From a virus, in IMG/VR virus record IMGVR_UViG_3300029915_001170, positions 35,641 through 99,640 of that record: 64,000 bases of DNA. One strand, written 5' to 3'. The notes below the pieces were generated by a model, which saw only the letters and a program-made list of their open reading frames with translations, was not told where the DNA came from and did not search any database. The stretch's first letter is position 1; each line of letters begins with the position of its first letter. A program made the position numbers and the translations under genes. Below are positions 41,818 to 49,548 of this stretch, one piece after another.

Positions 41818-42024
41818 TCAATTATTTAACCTCGATATTAATTTCAATTCAATTATTTTTTTTGCTTTATTCCATGCCAATTTTTCGGTAGCTGCCCACG
41901 GTGATAAACATTGCTGCCCGGTGAGTATAATACAGGGAAGATCGAGAGGATCCGAAGACTCTGAAGTATCTACACAGACCCGAGCAGCAGGATAAACCGA
42001 TTTTACAAATTCTTTCGCGGTCAT
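41818..42024 (-). CDS. YPxA family small protein, copy 1
   Basis: 68 residues: VKSVYPAARVCVDTS near the start and AATEKLAWNKAKKIIELKLI at the end. Four further genes in the window share this YPxA ... E-x-AW-xxA-xxxI plan (42021, 42311, 54114, 56299). I have no function; such short paralogs are common in large phages. Confidence 0.68.
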   Translation of the reverse strand: MTAKEFVKSVYPAARVCVDTSESSDPLDLPCIILTGQQCLSPWAATEKLAWNKAKKIIELKLISRLNN

Positions 42025-42356
42025 GATTCTAGCGTCCTTAATATTTTTAACGTGATGCTATTCAAGGCATCTTCCCACGCAAGATCGATACTATCGTCCC
42101 ATTTAGAAATTCGATGCGCATCTTCCATATGGGAAATTTCATACCACGTAAATAAATATTCCCGCCAATCGTTTAAAATAGTGTCGCTAGATCTATTACC
42201 AATCATTATGGTATAACTTTCTGGTAAAATTGTTTCGCGCAAATCGAACCCGGTGGCGAATCGATTAGTAACTGCAAGTGCATCCGGATATACCGACCTA
42301 ACAGAATTAATTATTCCGCCAATATCATTTGCAGCTTTTCTTGTATTCGCCTCCAT
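42021..42356 (-). CDS. YPxA family protein, copy 2
   Basis: 111 residues from the ATG at 42356; the family part begins at VRSVYPDALAV and ends WEDALNSITLKIL. It overlaps the next gene upstream by 45 bases. A shorter ATT start near 42317, after GGCGGA, would give a family-sized protein without that overlap. Confidence 0.6.
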   Translation of the reverse strand: MEANTRKAANDIGGIINSVRSVYPDALAVTNRFATGFDLRETILPESYTIMIGNRSSDTILNDWREYLFTWYEISHMEDAHRISKWDDSIDLAWEDALNSITLKILRTLES

Positions 42357-42601
42357 GCCGTCTCCCATGCCGCTTGTTCGGTAATAGCCCAAATACCTAA
42401 CGGTTTCATTTTAATATTATCCCGTCTTTGCTGAAAATCCCATGTTACAATTCCATTTTTAACTACATCTTTAAGTTCACACGGAAGTTGATGCAAAACA
42501 ATATAAATTTGCTCTCCTCCTCGTTGTTTTCCATAATTATGAGTGTCTTTACACAGCACCGCATCTGGATATAATTTTAATATTTGTTCTTTATGAGTCA
42601 T
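42311..42601 (-). CDS. YPxA family protein, copy 3
   Basis: 96 residues: ILKLYPDAVLCKDTH at the start, ITEQAAWETAWRRIQEKL at the end. The start overlaps the stop of the frame-shifted gene upstream (ATGA). Confidence 0.68.
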   Translation of the reverse strand: MTHKEQILKLYPDAVLCKDTHNYGKQRGGEQIYIVLHQLPCELKDVVKNGIVTWDFQQRRDNIKMKPLGIWAITEQAAWETAWRRIQEKLQMILAE

Positions 42602-42802
42602 TTGATTAACTTTAAATAGAATTCTGCTTCTTTCCTGGAATTTAAAATACCTAACGATTCAACTTTAGTTTTTCTAAATTCGATTTCGATCCACTTCCCC
42701 GGTGGCGGAAAATATAAATCCTGAAATTTTTAGAACTTCAATTTTTCGAAATAAAAAGCCAACTCGTTTAAATTTTAAAAATGAACGGGGAAAATCATTC
42801 AT
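42598..42802 (-). pseudogene. Frame-shifted small gene
   Basis: From ATG at 42802 the frame reads MNDFPRSFLKFKRVGFLFRK and on to SGFIF, then loses coherence and stops. In the +1 frame coding resumes (FPPPGKWIEIEFRK...EAEFYLKLIK) to a stop that overlaps the next ATG. The switch lies in a TATATTTTCC run. Either a mutation, a sequencing slip or a programmed +1 shift. Confidence 0.55.
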
Positions 42803-43568
42803 ATTTTTTCTCGATTGCAGTAACTATCTTACTAATGTCGGCGTTATAAAAGCCGCTAGAGTTAATGCTGTTAAATTCAACAATTTTAAATTCGCCGGTT
42901 GTTAATTGCGCAGCATCCATCACAACGGTGTCTGATGGTACCCAGTTTTTTAATAATTGTTCGGCGGCTTTCCAAATATCAACACCAATAGGCTCTCTAA
43001 TAGTAAGATACCCATACTTCTTGTATAAAGAGCCGGTTATGATTTTTCCATCAATGATCCAGAATCTCCACTCACGTTCAATTTTTTGAATAGGTGAACA
43101 GCAAATTTTTAAATCACCGGATAGTTCGTTATACTCTTCATTAAACCAATCTCTATCTGGGCCTTCCAATACCATACCGGTAAATTCTTTTACAGCAACA
43201 GGCTTTACAAATACCGGTTGAGTGATCCAATCTTCTCTTAACTGTGATAGGGTAATAGTGTTAACCGATTGATTTAACATATCTTTTCGATGAGTAGCCC
43301 AAATGTTGGGATTCCACCAGCCATCTTCCCAGAATATTCCGGTAGAACAATTTAGTTTTTTTGCTAAAATTGGTAATACCGTACCACCATAAAACATTGT
43401 CGGAATTGAAAAATTAACCTGTTCAATACCGGTAATTGTATGCTCAAATGGAATTACGCCGCATAATGTAAACGGAATACCCATTTTTTGCAAAGTGCTA
43501 ATTAACGGACTACAATTGTTTTGCAGAGCGGTCCAATTTAACGAATCCTGAACAATCCATTGTGTCAT
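42795..43568 (-). CDS. ATP-grasp ligase, R2K-like clade
   Basis: 257 residues. The ATP-grasp core is visible: VFVKPVAVKEFTGMVL, EWRFWIIDGKIITGSLYKKY and a final VVMDAAQL...FKIVEFNSINSSGFY metal-binding strand. This order resembles the R2K (CDC123-related) ATP-grasp clade, predicted to modify proteins or RNA and frequent in phages. It may act with the amidoligase at 39484. The start overlaps the next gene upstream (ATGA). Confidence 0.75.
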   Translation of the reverse strand: MTQWIVQDSLNWTALQNNCSPLISTLQKMGIPFTLCGVIPFEHTITGIEQVNFSIPTMFYGGTVLPILAKKLNCSTGIFWEDGWWNPNIWATHRKDMLNQSVNTITLSQLREDWITQPVFVKPVAVKEFTGMVLEGPDRDWFNEEYNELSGDLKICCSPIQKIEREWRFWIIDGKIITGSLYKKYGYLTIREPIGVDIWKAAEQLLKNWVPSDTVVMDAAQLTTGEFKIVEFNSINSSGFYNADISKIVTAIEKKYE

Positions 43569-43747
43569 TGCATTAGCCTTAGCAAAAATTCGGTATCTTT
43601 ATCTGGTGTGAACGCAATCTTGGTTGGAAAAATATGATCGATCATATAGGCATGCGTTAATCCATGTATTAGACTTCTACCATATCTAGAAAACTCCCAA
43701 CCTTTTTTATGCGCCCATAGTAATTCTTCTCGAGTAAACTCGCCCAT
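43565..43747 (-). CDS. Small protein coupled to the ATP-grasp gene
   Basis: 60 residues (EFTREELLWAHKKGWEFSRY...), helical, with several aromatic and His residues. It overlaps the ATP-grasp start by four bases. Unknown family; perhaps an accessory of that enzyme. Confidence 0.6.
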   Translation of the reverse strand: MGEFTREELLWAHKKGWEFSRYGRSLIHGLTHAYMIDHIFPTKIAFTPDKDTEFLLRLMQ

Positions 43748-43847
43748 CCAATGATAATAGTCTTCTTCATATGGATCCCAAAGTATTGCTTTTTCACAGT
43801 ATCAATGCGTTTGGATACATCTTTTTCACTCGAGATTTAAATGAAGC

Positions 43848-43873
43848 GGCCATGCTTTAATGATAGCATGGCC
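43848..43873. repeat. 9-bp hairpin in a gene gap
   Basis: GGCCATGCT and AGCATGGCC flank an eight-base loop between two minus-strand genes. No T-run follows on the minus strand, so full termination is doubtful. The rest of the 43748-43895 gap holds no supported gene. Confidence 0.45.
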
Positions 43874-43895
43874 AATGGAAAAAAGCAAGTATTTT

Positions 43896-44198
43896 TTATA
43901 GCGGTACCGAAGATACCAATTTTTCCAAAATACCAAGCGTATTATTAACCTGGTTGGCATATTCAATATCATCTTTAATCGAATTAACCAGATTCTGAAT
44001 CGAAATAATTATGGATTTATCGAACATTGCAGCAAGATTGGAAAAATTTTCGGTTCGATTCGAAATGTCCATCGCAAGAGCCGAATCGGATAATCTATTT
44101 ACATCATGTTTAATTTGGGTAATTTGATCCCGAATAGGTCCAGGCTTGCTTGACCAATATAAGGTTGTTAATTGAATTTGGACGTCGTCTATTGTCAT
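43896..44198 (-). CDS. Helical protein, unknown
   Basis: 100 residues, helical (RDQITQIKHDVNRLSDSALA, NLVNSIKDDIEYANQVNNTL). No Cys. One base separates it from the lipoprotein gene. Unknown. Confidence 0.65.
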   Translation of the reverse strand: MTIDDVQIQLTTLYWSSKPGPIRDQITQIKHDVNRLSDSALAMDISNRTENFSNLAAMFDKSIIISIQNLVNSIKDDIEYANQVNNTLGILEKLVSSVPL

Positions 44199-44199
44199 T

Positions 44200-44955
44200 T
44201 TATTTTTCCCCGGCTAACTGATGATGAATTACCGCTAATTTTTGTATATTATTAATTGCAGAATCAAGATTTGCTTGGGCTGTTAATGCATCTTTTTCGA
44301 TTTGCGCTAATTTTTCAATTTCCGTTCGTTTTTCAACAGCCGACATTTTATCCTGATTATTTTGAATAAATTGACTTTGATAAATTAACACCGATTCATA
44401 ATCATTTTTTTCTTGCTGCTTGAGATCAGTAAGATCTAATACAAATAAAACAACAAACTGTTGAACTAACGGATCTGCGGTTTTAATAATTTTGGGCAAA
44501 TCATGCCTTGCCCGTTTATGTAGGAATTGAGTAGTAATGTTGTTTAGTTGCCCGGCAGCAATTCCTAACTCTTGACCAGTGTTCTTTTGCGCCGTTGAAA
44601 TAGTGGGTTCAACAATAGAAGAAGGTAAGGCTGGAATTGCAACGGTTGGATTAACAATTGACTCTAACGCGGCTGCATAGGTTTTTAGGCTTGCAAGAGA
44701 ATTTGTACGAATTAATAAATCTTTATCTGATATAAAATTTGTAATTTGGTTGGGTTTAAAATTTGAAACGGAGTATTGATCCACCAAAACAGCCTGCTCT
44801 TGCATAATATGAATGCTGTTGCTAGTCGTGTATAAGGTTGAAATTGAATCAAATGTAGCTGGCGCGGTCGCAGAAAACGATACAATAGGTTGGGACCATT
44901 TATTATAGCCGCACCCAGAGATTAATACAAGCGAAGTGAAAAGAAGGGTTTTCAT
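44200..44955 (-). CDS. Phage-encoded lipoprotein with coiled coil
   Basis: 251 residues from the ATG at 44955. A lipoprotein signal (KTLLFTSLVLISGC) ends in a lipobox Cys at residue 15. The mature part is Gln/Ala/Ser-rich and ends in coiled coil (TEIEKLAQIEKDALTAQANL). Likely anchored to a host membrane. Phage lipoproteins can block superinfection or act in lysis; this one matches no family I know. Confidence 0.68.
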   Translation of the reverse strand: MKTLLFTSLVLISGCGYNKWSQPIVSFSATAPATFDSISTLYTTSNSIHIMQEQAVLVDQYSVSNFKPNQITNFISDKDLLIRTNSLASLKTYAAALESIVNPTVAIPALPSSIVEPTISTAQKNTGQELGIAAGQLNNITTQFLHKRARHDLPKIIKTADPLVQQFVVLFVLDLTDLKQQEKNDYESVLIYQSQFIQNNQDKMSAVEKRTEIEKLAQIEKDALTAQANLDSAINNIQKLAVIHHQLAGEK

Positions 44956-44965
44956 AAAAAATATG

Positions 44966-45556
44966 TTACTTTTTAATGTCATTGTATCCCGCCAAATCTC
45001 GTATTTGTTGAATGTCGAAAAAATTTTTTGTTTCCCACAACGTTGAGGATTCGGTTAACACGAATCGAATATTTTTTGCAGTATCGTTATAATTATCGAT
45101 CAGTTCATTTTCGGTGTGTAATATACGATAATTATAACCATCATACGCGAGAATTTTATGACCCGACCTTAATAATCGTTTCCATACCAATAATCCTGAA
45201 TCAGGTACCTGATCATCGCTAAATAATCGAATACCTTTTTTTGAATCCTTAAGAATAGCATCGTATAATTCATCGGCATACGGTCCAATTCCCTTATCTT
45301 TTTTGCCGAGTAAATGAACTACTAATCCTTGCGGCTTTTTTTCTAATTCTATTGCAAGCTGAATATCGCCATTGACCTCAAACCAATAATATATCATTGA
45401 ATCTAGATCAATTTTTCTAAGATTTCTATTAGATATCGGTTTTATACCAAGCGCGAGTAATTCATCTATATTTCTCTTCAGAAACTCGTAATAATCGGCT
45501 AAGCCGATTGGTTTCGGCGATTCAGCGATCCAAGTTTCATAGAAGTTCGATTTCAT
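44966..45556 (-). CDS. GFKIW-family paralog 4 with CTS-like N-terminus
   Basis: 196 residues. The N-terminus (KSNFYETWIAESP) resembles the T4 IPIII capsid-targeting peptide (YQEFIAEA). The body shares YYWFEVNGDIQLAIELEKK, GPYADELYDAILKDSKKG and GLLVWKRLLRSGHKILAYDG with the paralogs at 49849, 51701 and 52395. The fold is unknown, a GNAT-like fold is possible. Perhaps packaged in the head and injected. Confidence 0.68.
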   Translation of the reverse strand: MKSNFYETWIAESPKPIGLADYYEFLKRNIDELLALGIKPISNRNLRKIDLDSMIYYWFEVNGDIQLAIELEKKPQGLVVHLLGKKDKGIGPYADELYDAILKDSKKGIRLFSDDQVPDSGLLVWKRLLRSGHKILAYDGYNYRILHTENELIDNYNDTAKNIRFVLTESSTLWETKNFFDIQQIRDLAGYNDIKK

Positions 45557-45726
45557 ATTAGATGAATTCCTTCGACAATATCTTGTTTTAATTTCTCACG
45601 TCGTTTACGTTTTTCTTTAAAATATTTTTTGAAGTGGCACATAGTACAGCCACAATTCATATTCCATTTCGAATACTTACCCCATTCGGGTAATAATTCT
45701 ATGTTCCACCAGTGTGGACGCCAAAT
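45553..45726 (-). CDS. Cys-rich miniprotein, probable ATT start
   Basis: 57 residues (WRPHWWNIELLPEWGKYSKW then NMNCGCTMCHFKKYFKEKRK). The NCGCxMC motif and basic tail are typical of small zinc proteins of large phages. No ATG, GTG or TTG precedes RPHWWN; ATT at 45726 lies nine bases after GAAAGG. The first in-frame ATG (45660) would remove the conserved N-terminus. The stop overlaps the next start. Confidence 0.52.
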   Translation of the reverse strand: MWRPHWWNIELLPEWGKYSKWNMNCGCTMCHFKKYFKEKRKRREKLKQDIVEGIHLI

Positions 45727-45782
45727 ATTTTTATACCTTTCGATCGGAAAACCAGGGCGTTCAGGCCCTGGATTAGATCGAG

Positions 45783-45989
45783 TTAATTCTTAGGCATAGT
45801 TTCTTCCTTATCCGCGAAATACCTTTTAATTGCTGCTGAATATTTTTGGTTTGCGATTGCTTGCTGCATTCCTAAACCGCCGAGCATTATAGATTTCTTA
45901 ATTCCGTTAAGTGGATCATCTTCGGCTAGCACACAATCATTTTCTTGTGGATGATCGAAATTAGCGGTCGTTATGTGATATTGTTTCAT
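45783..45989 (-). CDS. 68-residue protein, unknown
   Basis: Starts at the ATG just downstream of the tRNA-His; an open frame upstream runs through that tRNA and is rejected. Soluble, with NCVLAEDDPLNGIKKSIMLG. No family known. Confidence 0.62.
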   Translation of the reverse strand: MKQYHITTANFDHPQENDCVLAEDDPLNGIKKSIMLGGLGMQQAIANQKYSAAIKRYFADKEETMPKN

Positions 45990-45999
45990 ATTACCTACT

Positions 46000-46088
46000 T
46001 GGGGTGGCCGACGGAAGTCGAATCCGCGATGTTCTTTTGAACCCAGGGTCACAACCTGGCGCAACAAACCGACAGTTGCCTCAGCCAC
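46000..46088 (-). tRNA. tRNA-His (GTG), atypical long variable arm
   Basis: Acceptor GTGGCTG pairs with CGGCCAC; C73 and CCA are encoded. Anticodon arm CCAGG/CCTGG with loop TTGTGAC gives GTG. The variable region is about 15 bases and can form GTTC-AAAA-GAAC, unusual for His. Position -1 is T, not the G typical of tRNA-His. U8 is replaced by A. Confidence 0.55.
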
Positions 46089-46122
46089 ACTTGACGAGAC
46101 GGAAAATCACATCTCTAAACTT

Positions 46123-46197
46123 TGGCTCCGACTAGATGATTCGAACACCTATTGCGTGGTTCAGCGCCACGAGCCTTAACCATTAGACGAAGTCGGA
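46123..46197 (-). tRNA. tRNA-Gln (CTG)
   Basis: Acceptor TCCGACT/AGTCGGA, good D and T arms, G73 and CCA encoded. Anticodon loop CGCTGAA gives CTG; position 33 is G where U is nearly universal. Confidence 0.68.
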
Positions 46198-46205
46198 ACA
46201 TACAA

Positions 46206-46388
46206 CTATTTACCTTTGTAATCAGATTCATACCATCCAGTGCCTTTAAAATTCAATGTAGCTGAACATATTACTCGAATCATTTTTTCATTGCACTCGG
46301 GACATTTGATAAGAGATTCATCTGAGAATCTCTGTATTTTTTCTAATTCGAAATTACATTGCTCACAACGATATAGATATAATGGCAT
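46206..46388 (-). CDS. FmdB-like zinc-ribbon miniprotein
   Basis: 60 residues. LYLYRCEQCNFELEKIQRFS then CPECNEKMIRVI gives the two CxxC pairs of FmdB-type putative regulatory zinc ribbons. Ends in a basic tail. Overlaps the next gene by one base. Confidence 0.72.
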   Translation of the reverse strand: MPLYLYRCEQCNFELEKIQRFSDESLIKCPECNEKMIRVICSATLNFKGTGWYESDYKGK

Positions 46389-46567
46389 TATAAAATTCCA
46401 GCCTCGTTTCTATTTTTAAAAGTTCTTATATCCTCATCTATTTCTTTTTGAGTCGGATAATATTTTTTTGCGCAATCGTCGCATAAAAGATTTTCGGATC
46501 CCGGAAAATAAGTAAGTGGCTTATTATATTCATCGCAGCCGAAACATGGATAATAATTTAAGTCCAT
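46388..46567 (-). CDS. Zinc-ribbon miniprotein
   Basis: 59 residues. YPCFGCDE and LLCDDCAK form two CxxC pairs; the end is acidic and helical. Coupled to neighbours by overlap on both sides. Role unknown. Confidence 0.65.
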   Translation of the reverse strand: MDLNYYPCFGCDEYNKPLTYFPGSENLLCDDCAKKYYPTQKEIDEDIRTFKNRNEAGIL

Positions 46568-47337
46568 AGAGAATTCCTCACTTTAATTAGTCGAATCAAC
46601 ATTTCGGTATCTTCTTTTTCGTATGTTGCGTCTATTCGGCGCATACCAGCAAGCATCTTTTTAACTCGTTTGCGATCTTCCGGTGCGGTTTCACCTAATA
46701 GTTCAGGCTTATTATTACAATAATCAGTCCACCCAGTGGAATCCATTGGATCTAATCTCGCTGAATATATTTTTTTCCACCAATTATATAATGATAGGAT
46801 TTCGATAGCATTCTTTGCCTGCTCCATAGGTTTTCCATATAACTTATTGGCCGGATCAATTCCAGAATTATTATCATAAATCAATTTCGATTCCCAAGTA
46901 AGATGGGCAATTCCCGCCTCAGCGCTACGCCACGTTCTCCAACGAAATATTCCATGACTCCACCAAGGCGCAGAATATTTCTTTTTTGCTTCATCATCGC
47001 AATTGATACAAAGCCATGCTTTTTCGATTTCAACAAAATCTACTAATTCATCAAATAGACAAGGTAGAAATCTATTGTCAACATCCACCCATTGACCTCT
47101 CTTAAGATGCGATGCCTTTGCTGTTAGTTGATGAGTTTTTGTAACCCATCTATTATTGATGTAATATTTAATATCGTATAATCTTCGGAAAGGCCAATAA
47201 ATAAAATCTTGTATTGCATCTAACGCGGTTTCCGCGATCCAACATCTAATGTTCCATTTGCTGGATGACAATACATATGGTTTACTTTTACCACGAATTA
47301 AATTTGCAATTTTAGAACAACTCCAATAGGTAGTCAT
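46558..47337 (-). CDS. Conserved large-phage protein, unknown
   Basis: 259 residues, Trp-rich (TTYWSCSKIANLIRGKSKPY, WWSHGIFRWRTWRSAEAGI). Similar proteins occur in many T4-like and jumbo phages without known function. Soluble; a basic helical C-terminus. Coupled to the next gene by a shared base. Confidence 0.72.
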   Translation of the reverse strand: MTTYWSCSKIANLIRGKSKPYVLSSSKWNIRCWIAETALDAIQDFIYWPFRRLYDIKYYINNRWVTKTHQLTAKASHLKRGQWVDVDNRFLPCLFDELVDFVEIEKAWLCINCDDEAKKKYSAPWWSHGIFRWRTWRSAEAGIAHLTWESKLIYDNNSGIDPANKLYGKPMEQAKNAIEILSLYNWWKKIYSARLDPMDSTGWTDYCNNKPELLGETAPEDRKRVKKMLAGMRRIDATYEKEDTEMLIRLIKVRNSLWT

Positions 47338-47693
47338 TAATTCTCTCCAAAAATTTTTCGAAGTACAAATTCATTTTCATTATTTTGTTCTTCGGATATA
47401 CTATAGTCGCTAAGAACCAAAAACTTTGAAACCTTTGCGGCTCCATTGAGTTCAAAAGTTTTATCAATACTATCATAATGCCGTTGATCTAAAACACCTT
47501 TTAAACTTTCACACCAGGTAACCGCCGTGCAATTTCGAATTTTTCCACCCATTTTAATATACGTGTAATAAAAATCCTCGCCGTCATCCATAATTCCAAC
47601 GAATCTTCCAACTTCGTCATTGACAATAACAATGTCGTTAAGCATTGTATAAGTTTCTTCGATTAATTTGTTAAGAGTTAGATAATTATCCAT
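47337..47693 (-). CDS. Protein of 118 residues, unknown
   Basis: Start at the ATG (DNYLTLNKLIEETYTML) overlapping the upstream gene by eight bases; a longer start at 47741 overlaps more. Mixed alpha/beta, acidic. Unknown family. Confidence 0.62.
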   Translation of the reverse strand: MDNYLTLNKLIEETYTMLNDIVIVNDEVGRFVGIMDDGEDFYYTYIKMGGKIRNCTAVTWCESLKGVLDQRHYDSIDKTFELNGAAKVSKFLVLSDYSISEEQNNENEFVLRKIFGEN

Positions 47694-47934
47694 TGGCAAC
47701 CTTCGAATATTTTTTGTAGTAATCAAAAAGAAATTGTCCACATGATGCGCCTACATCTCTACCGGGAGGGTCATAAAATTCACATTCAATTCCTTGCGAG
47801 TCCAATTCGCCCATCATATGCTTACCATCATCTTTATCGATATACGCAATTTCAACAATTTGATTATTGTCGTTAGTATAGATAAATTTTTGGGTATTAT
47901 CGATTTCACTTTTAATCGTAGTTTTAAAAATCAT
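47686..47934 (-). CDS. Small protein of 82 residues, unknown
   Basis: Acidic, with one Cys pair apart (GIECEFYD, GASCGQFLF). The start overlaps the upstream stop. No family recognised. Confidence 0.6.
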   Translation of the reverse strand: MIFKTTIKSEIDNTQKFIYTNDNNQIVEIAYIDKDDGKHMMGELDSQGIECEFYDPPGRDVGASCGQFLFDYYKKYSKVANG

Positions 47935-48113
47935 TTATTGAAGACTTCTTGTTCATAATCTAGGGGAAAAATTGTTTTGCCGCATATACAACATTCTTGG
48001 CCGTAATCATAACAAGAACAATGATACCCCACATCACTTTTATCGCAGGCCTTTTCGTCACTATATTCCGCAGCTACACTAATATCATTATTGAAATCTT
48101 CTAGCTTGCTCAT
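47931..48113 (-). CDS. Cys-rich miniprotein
   Basis: 60 residues. YHCSCYDYGQECCICGKTIF holds five closely spaced Cys, probably a zinc knuckle. Overlaps the downstream gene as ATGA. Confidence 0.62.
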   Translation of the reverse strand: MSKLEDFNNDISVAAEYSDEKACDKSDVGYHCSCYDYGQECCICGKTIFPLDYEQEVFNK

Positions 48114-48122
48114 ACAAGATCC

Positions 48123-49175
48123 TTAATCTATTTTGTTTCCTAACTTTTCATAGATCGTATTGTGTGTATGGTTTACTCTAACAAAGATTGCCATATCAGA
48201 AAGTTCCTTTAAATTTTCGGAGCCGACATAAGTTAACGTGCTTCTTAAGCCACCCAGAATATCTAAAACTGTCTTTTCGACTGGTCCTTTTGCAGGTAAC
48301 ATAACGTGGCGACCTTCAGTTGTGCGATATTTTGCCATACCGTTATTGAATTCCTGCATAGCCTTCTCGCTGCTCATTCCATAAAATTCAACAAATGAAT
48401 TACCGGTTGAATCGGTAATTTTTTTCGCTTCTACTTCGTCATGCCCCGCTAACATAGATCCGAGCATTACAAAATCTGCGCCGGCGCCGAATGCTTTTGC
48501 AATATCACCAGGATTTTTACATCCGCCATCCGCGCAAATAAATGCATTAAGATCATAGGCAACTTCTGAACATTCTGAAATTGCGCTTATCATTGGATAC
48601 CCGACTCCGGTTTTCAATCGAGTCAAACATCCTGCTCCCCCTCCGATCCCAATCTTTACAACATCGGCTCCGGCTTTGATAAGAGATTCGGTTTGATCCG
48701 GGGTAACAACATTGCCGGCCATAATAATTGCTTCTGGATTTTCATCGCGTAATCTTGAAACTGTATCAAGAAAAGTATTGCGATATCCATTGGCAACATC
48801 AATACATACTTTGTCTATAGTTTTATTATAGTTTACTCTTTTAAATTTGTCAAGATCTTCTTTATTTGATCCGACCGTATACCAACATAAATTTTTTGCT
48901 AGATTAGTTTCAAAAAAGGCTGTTAACTCATCTTCATTATAATACTTATGCAGTGCGGTCATTAACCGATGCCTGCCCAATTCTTTAGCCATCTTGAAAC
49001 TAGATACGGTTGTCATATTAGCCGCAATAATAGGAATGCACGGCAATGATTTGTTAACCCGGGGAAAATAAAACGTTCTCGATAGATCAACCTCTGATCT
49101 CGAATTAATATTATTGGGTTGTGGCACGATTAATACATCATCAAAATCTAATTTAATGTCGTTTGATATTTTCAT
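48123..49175 (-). CDS. guaC: GMP reductase
   Basis: 350 residues from the ATG at 49175; an open frame upstream crosses the tRNA-Gly and is rejected. The IMPDH/GMPR barrel is clear: LDFDDVLIVPQ, MAGNVVTPDQTE and the catalytic loop IGIGGGAGCLTRLKTGVGYP with C183, plus ADGGCKNPGD and FVMLGSMLAG. The lack of CBS domains and the length fit GMP reductase (NADPH-dependent GMP to IMP) rather than IMPDH. It would shift purine pools during infection. Confidence 0.85.
   Translation of the reverse strand: MKISNDIKLDFDDVLIVPQPNNINSRSEVDLSRTFYFPRVNKSLPCIPIIAANMTTVSSFKMAKELGRHRLMTALHKYYNEDELTAFFETNLAKNLCWYTVGSNKEDLDKFKRVNYNKTIDKVCIDVANGYRNTFLDTVSRLRDENPEAIIMAGNVVTPDQTESLIKAGADVVKIGIGGGAGCLTRLKTGVGYPMISAISECSEVAYDLNAFICADGGCKNPGDIAKAFGAGADFVMLGSMLAGHDEVEAKKITDSTGNSFVEFYGMSSEKAMQEFNNGMAKYRTTEGRHVMLPAKGPVEKTVLDILGGLRSTLTYVGSENLKELSDMAIFVRVNHTHNTIYEKLGNKID
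48825..48853 (-). promoter_or_regulatory. Perfect sigma-70 consensus inside guaC
   Basis: On the minus strand TTGACA, 17 bases, TATAAT. It lies within the GMP reductase gene and points at the genes 48113 to 46206. Whether it works inside a coding region is uncertain. Confidence 0.5.
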
Positions 49176-49197
49176 TTTTATCCGATTTGTTAAGAAA

Positions 49198-49281
49198 TGG
49201 AGCGGGCTGCGAGGTTCGAACTCGCATGTCTTACGACAGTGGTTTGGAAGACCACCGGGCAACCAATTACCCAAAGCCCGC
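49198..49281 (-). tRNA. tRNA-Gly (TCC) with extended variable arm
   Basis: Acceptor GCGGGCT/AGCCCGC, U73 and CCA encoded, as usual for Gly. Anticodon loop CTTCCAA gives TCC. The variable region is 13 bases and forms TGTC-GTAA-GACA, a tetraloop hairpin rare outside Ser, Leu and Tyr tRNAs. Confidence 0.75.
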
Positions 49282-49290
49282 TTAAAATTG

Positions 49291-49365
49291 TGGAGCCCCG
49301 AACCGGAATTGAACCGGTGACCTTTCGCTTACAAGGCGAGCGCTCTACAACTGAGCTACCAGGGC
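49291..49365 (-). tRNA. tRNA-Thr (TGT)
   Basis: Acceptor GCCCTGG/TCGGGGC, D arm GCTC/GAGC, loop CTTGTAA (anticodon TGT), T arm ACCGG/CCGGT, U73 and CCA encoded. One mismatch at the top of the anticodon stem. Confidence 0.82.
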
Positions 49366-49391
49366 CTATTACTATTTATGCTATTTTAATT

Positions 49392-49467
49392 TGGCGCTCC
49401 CGAACGAATTTGAATCGTTATTTCTAGCTTAGGAGGCAAGTGCCCTATCCAGTTGGACGACGGGAGC
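49392..49467 (-). tRNA. tRNA-Arg (CCT)
   Basis: Acceptor GCTCCCG/CGGGAGC, loop CTCCTAA (anticodon CCT), T arm AACGA/TCGTT, G73 and CCA encoded. Its 5' three quarters are copied exactly at 51637-51697. Confidence 0.82.
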
Positions 49468-49474
49468 ATGTTAG

Positions 49475-49548
49475 TGGAGCCGAAGCTGGGAGTCGGACCC
49501 AGAACTAGACTATACCAAAGTCTTGTTATACCGTTTAACTATTTCGGC
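49475..49548 (-). tRNA. tRNA-Thr (GGT)
   Basis: Acceptor GCCGAAA/CTTCGGC with one end mismatch, anticodon arm AGACT/AGTCT with loop TTGGTAT (GGT), T arm CTGGG/CCCAG, U73 and CCA encoded. Its 5' end overlaps the stop of the next gene by 14 bases. Confidence 0.78.
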
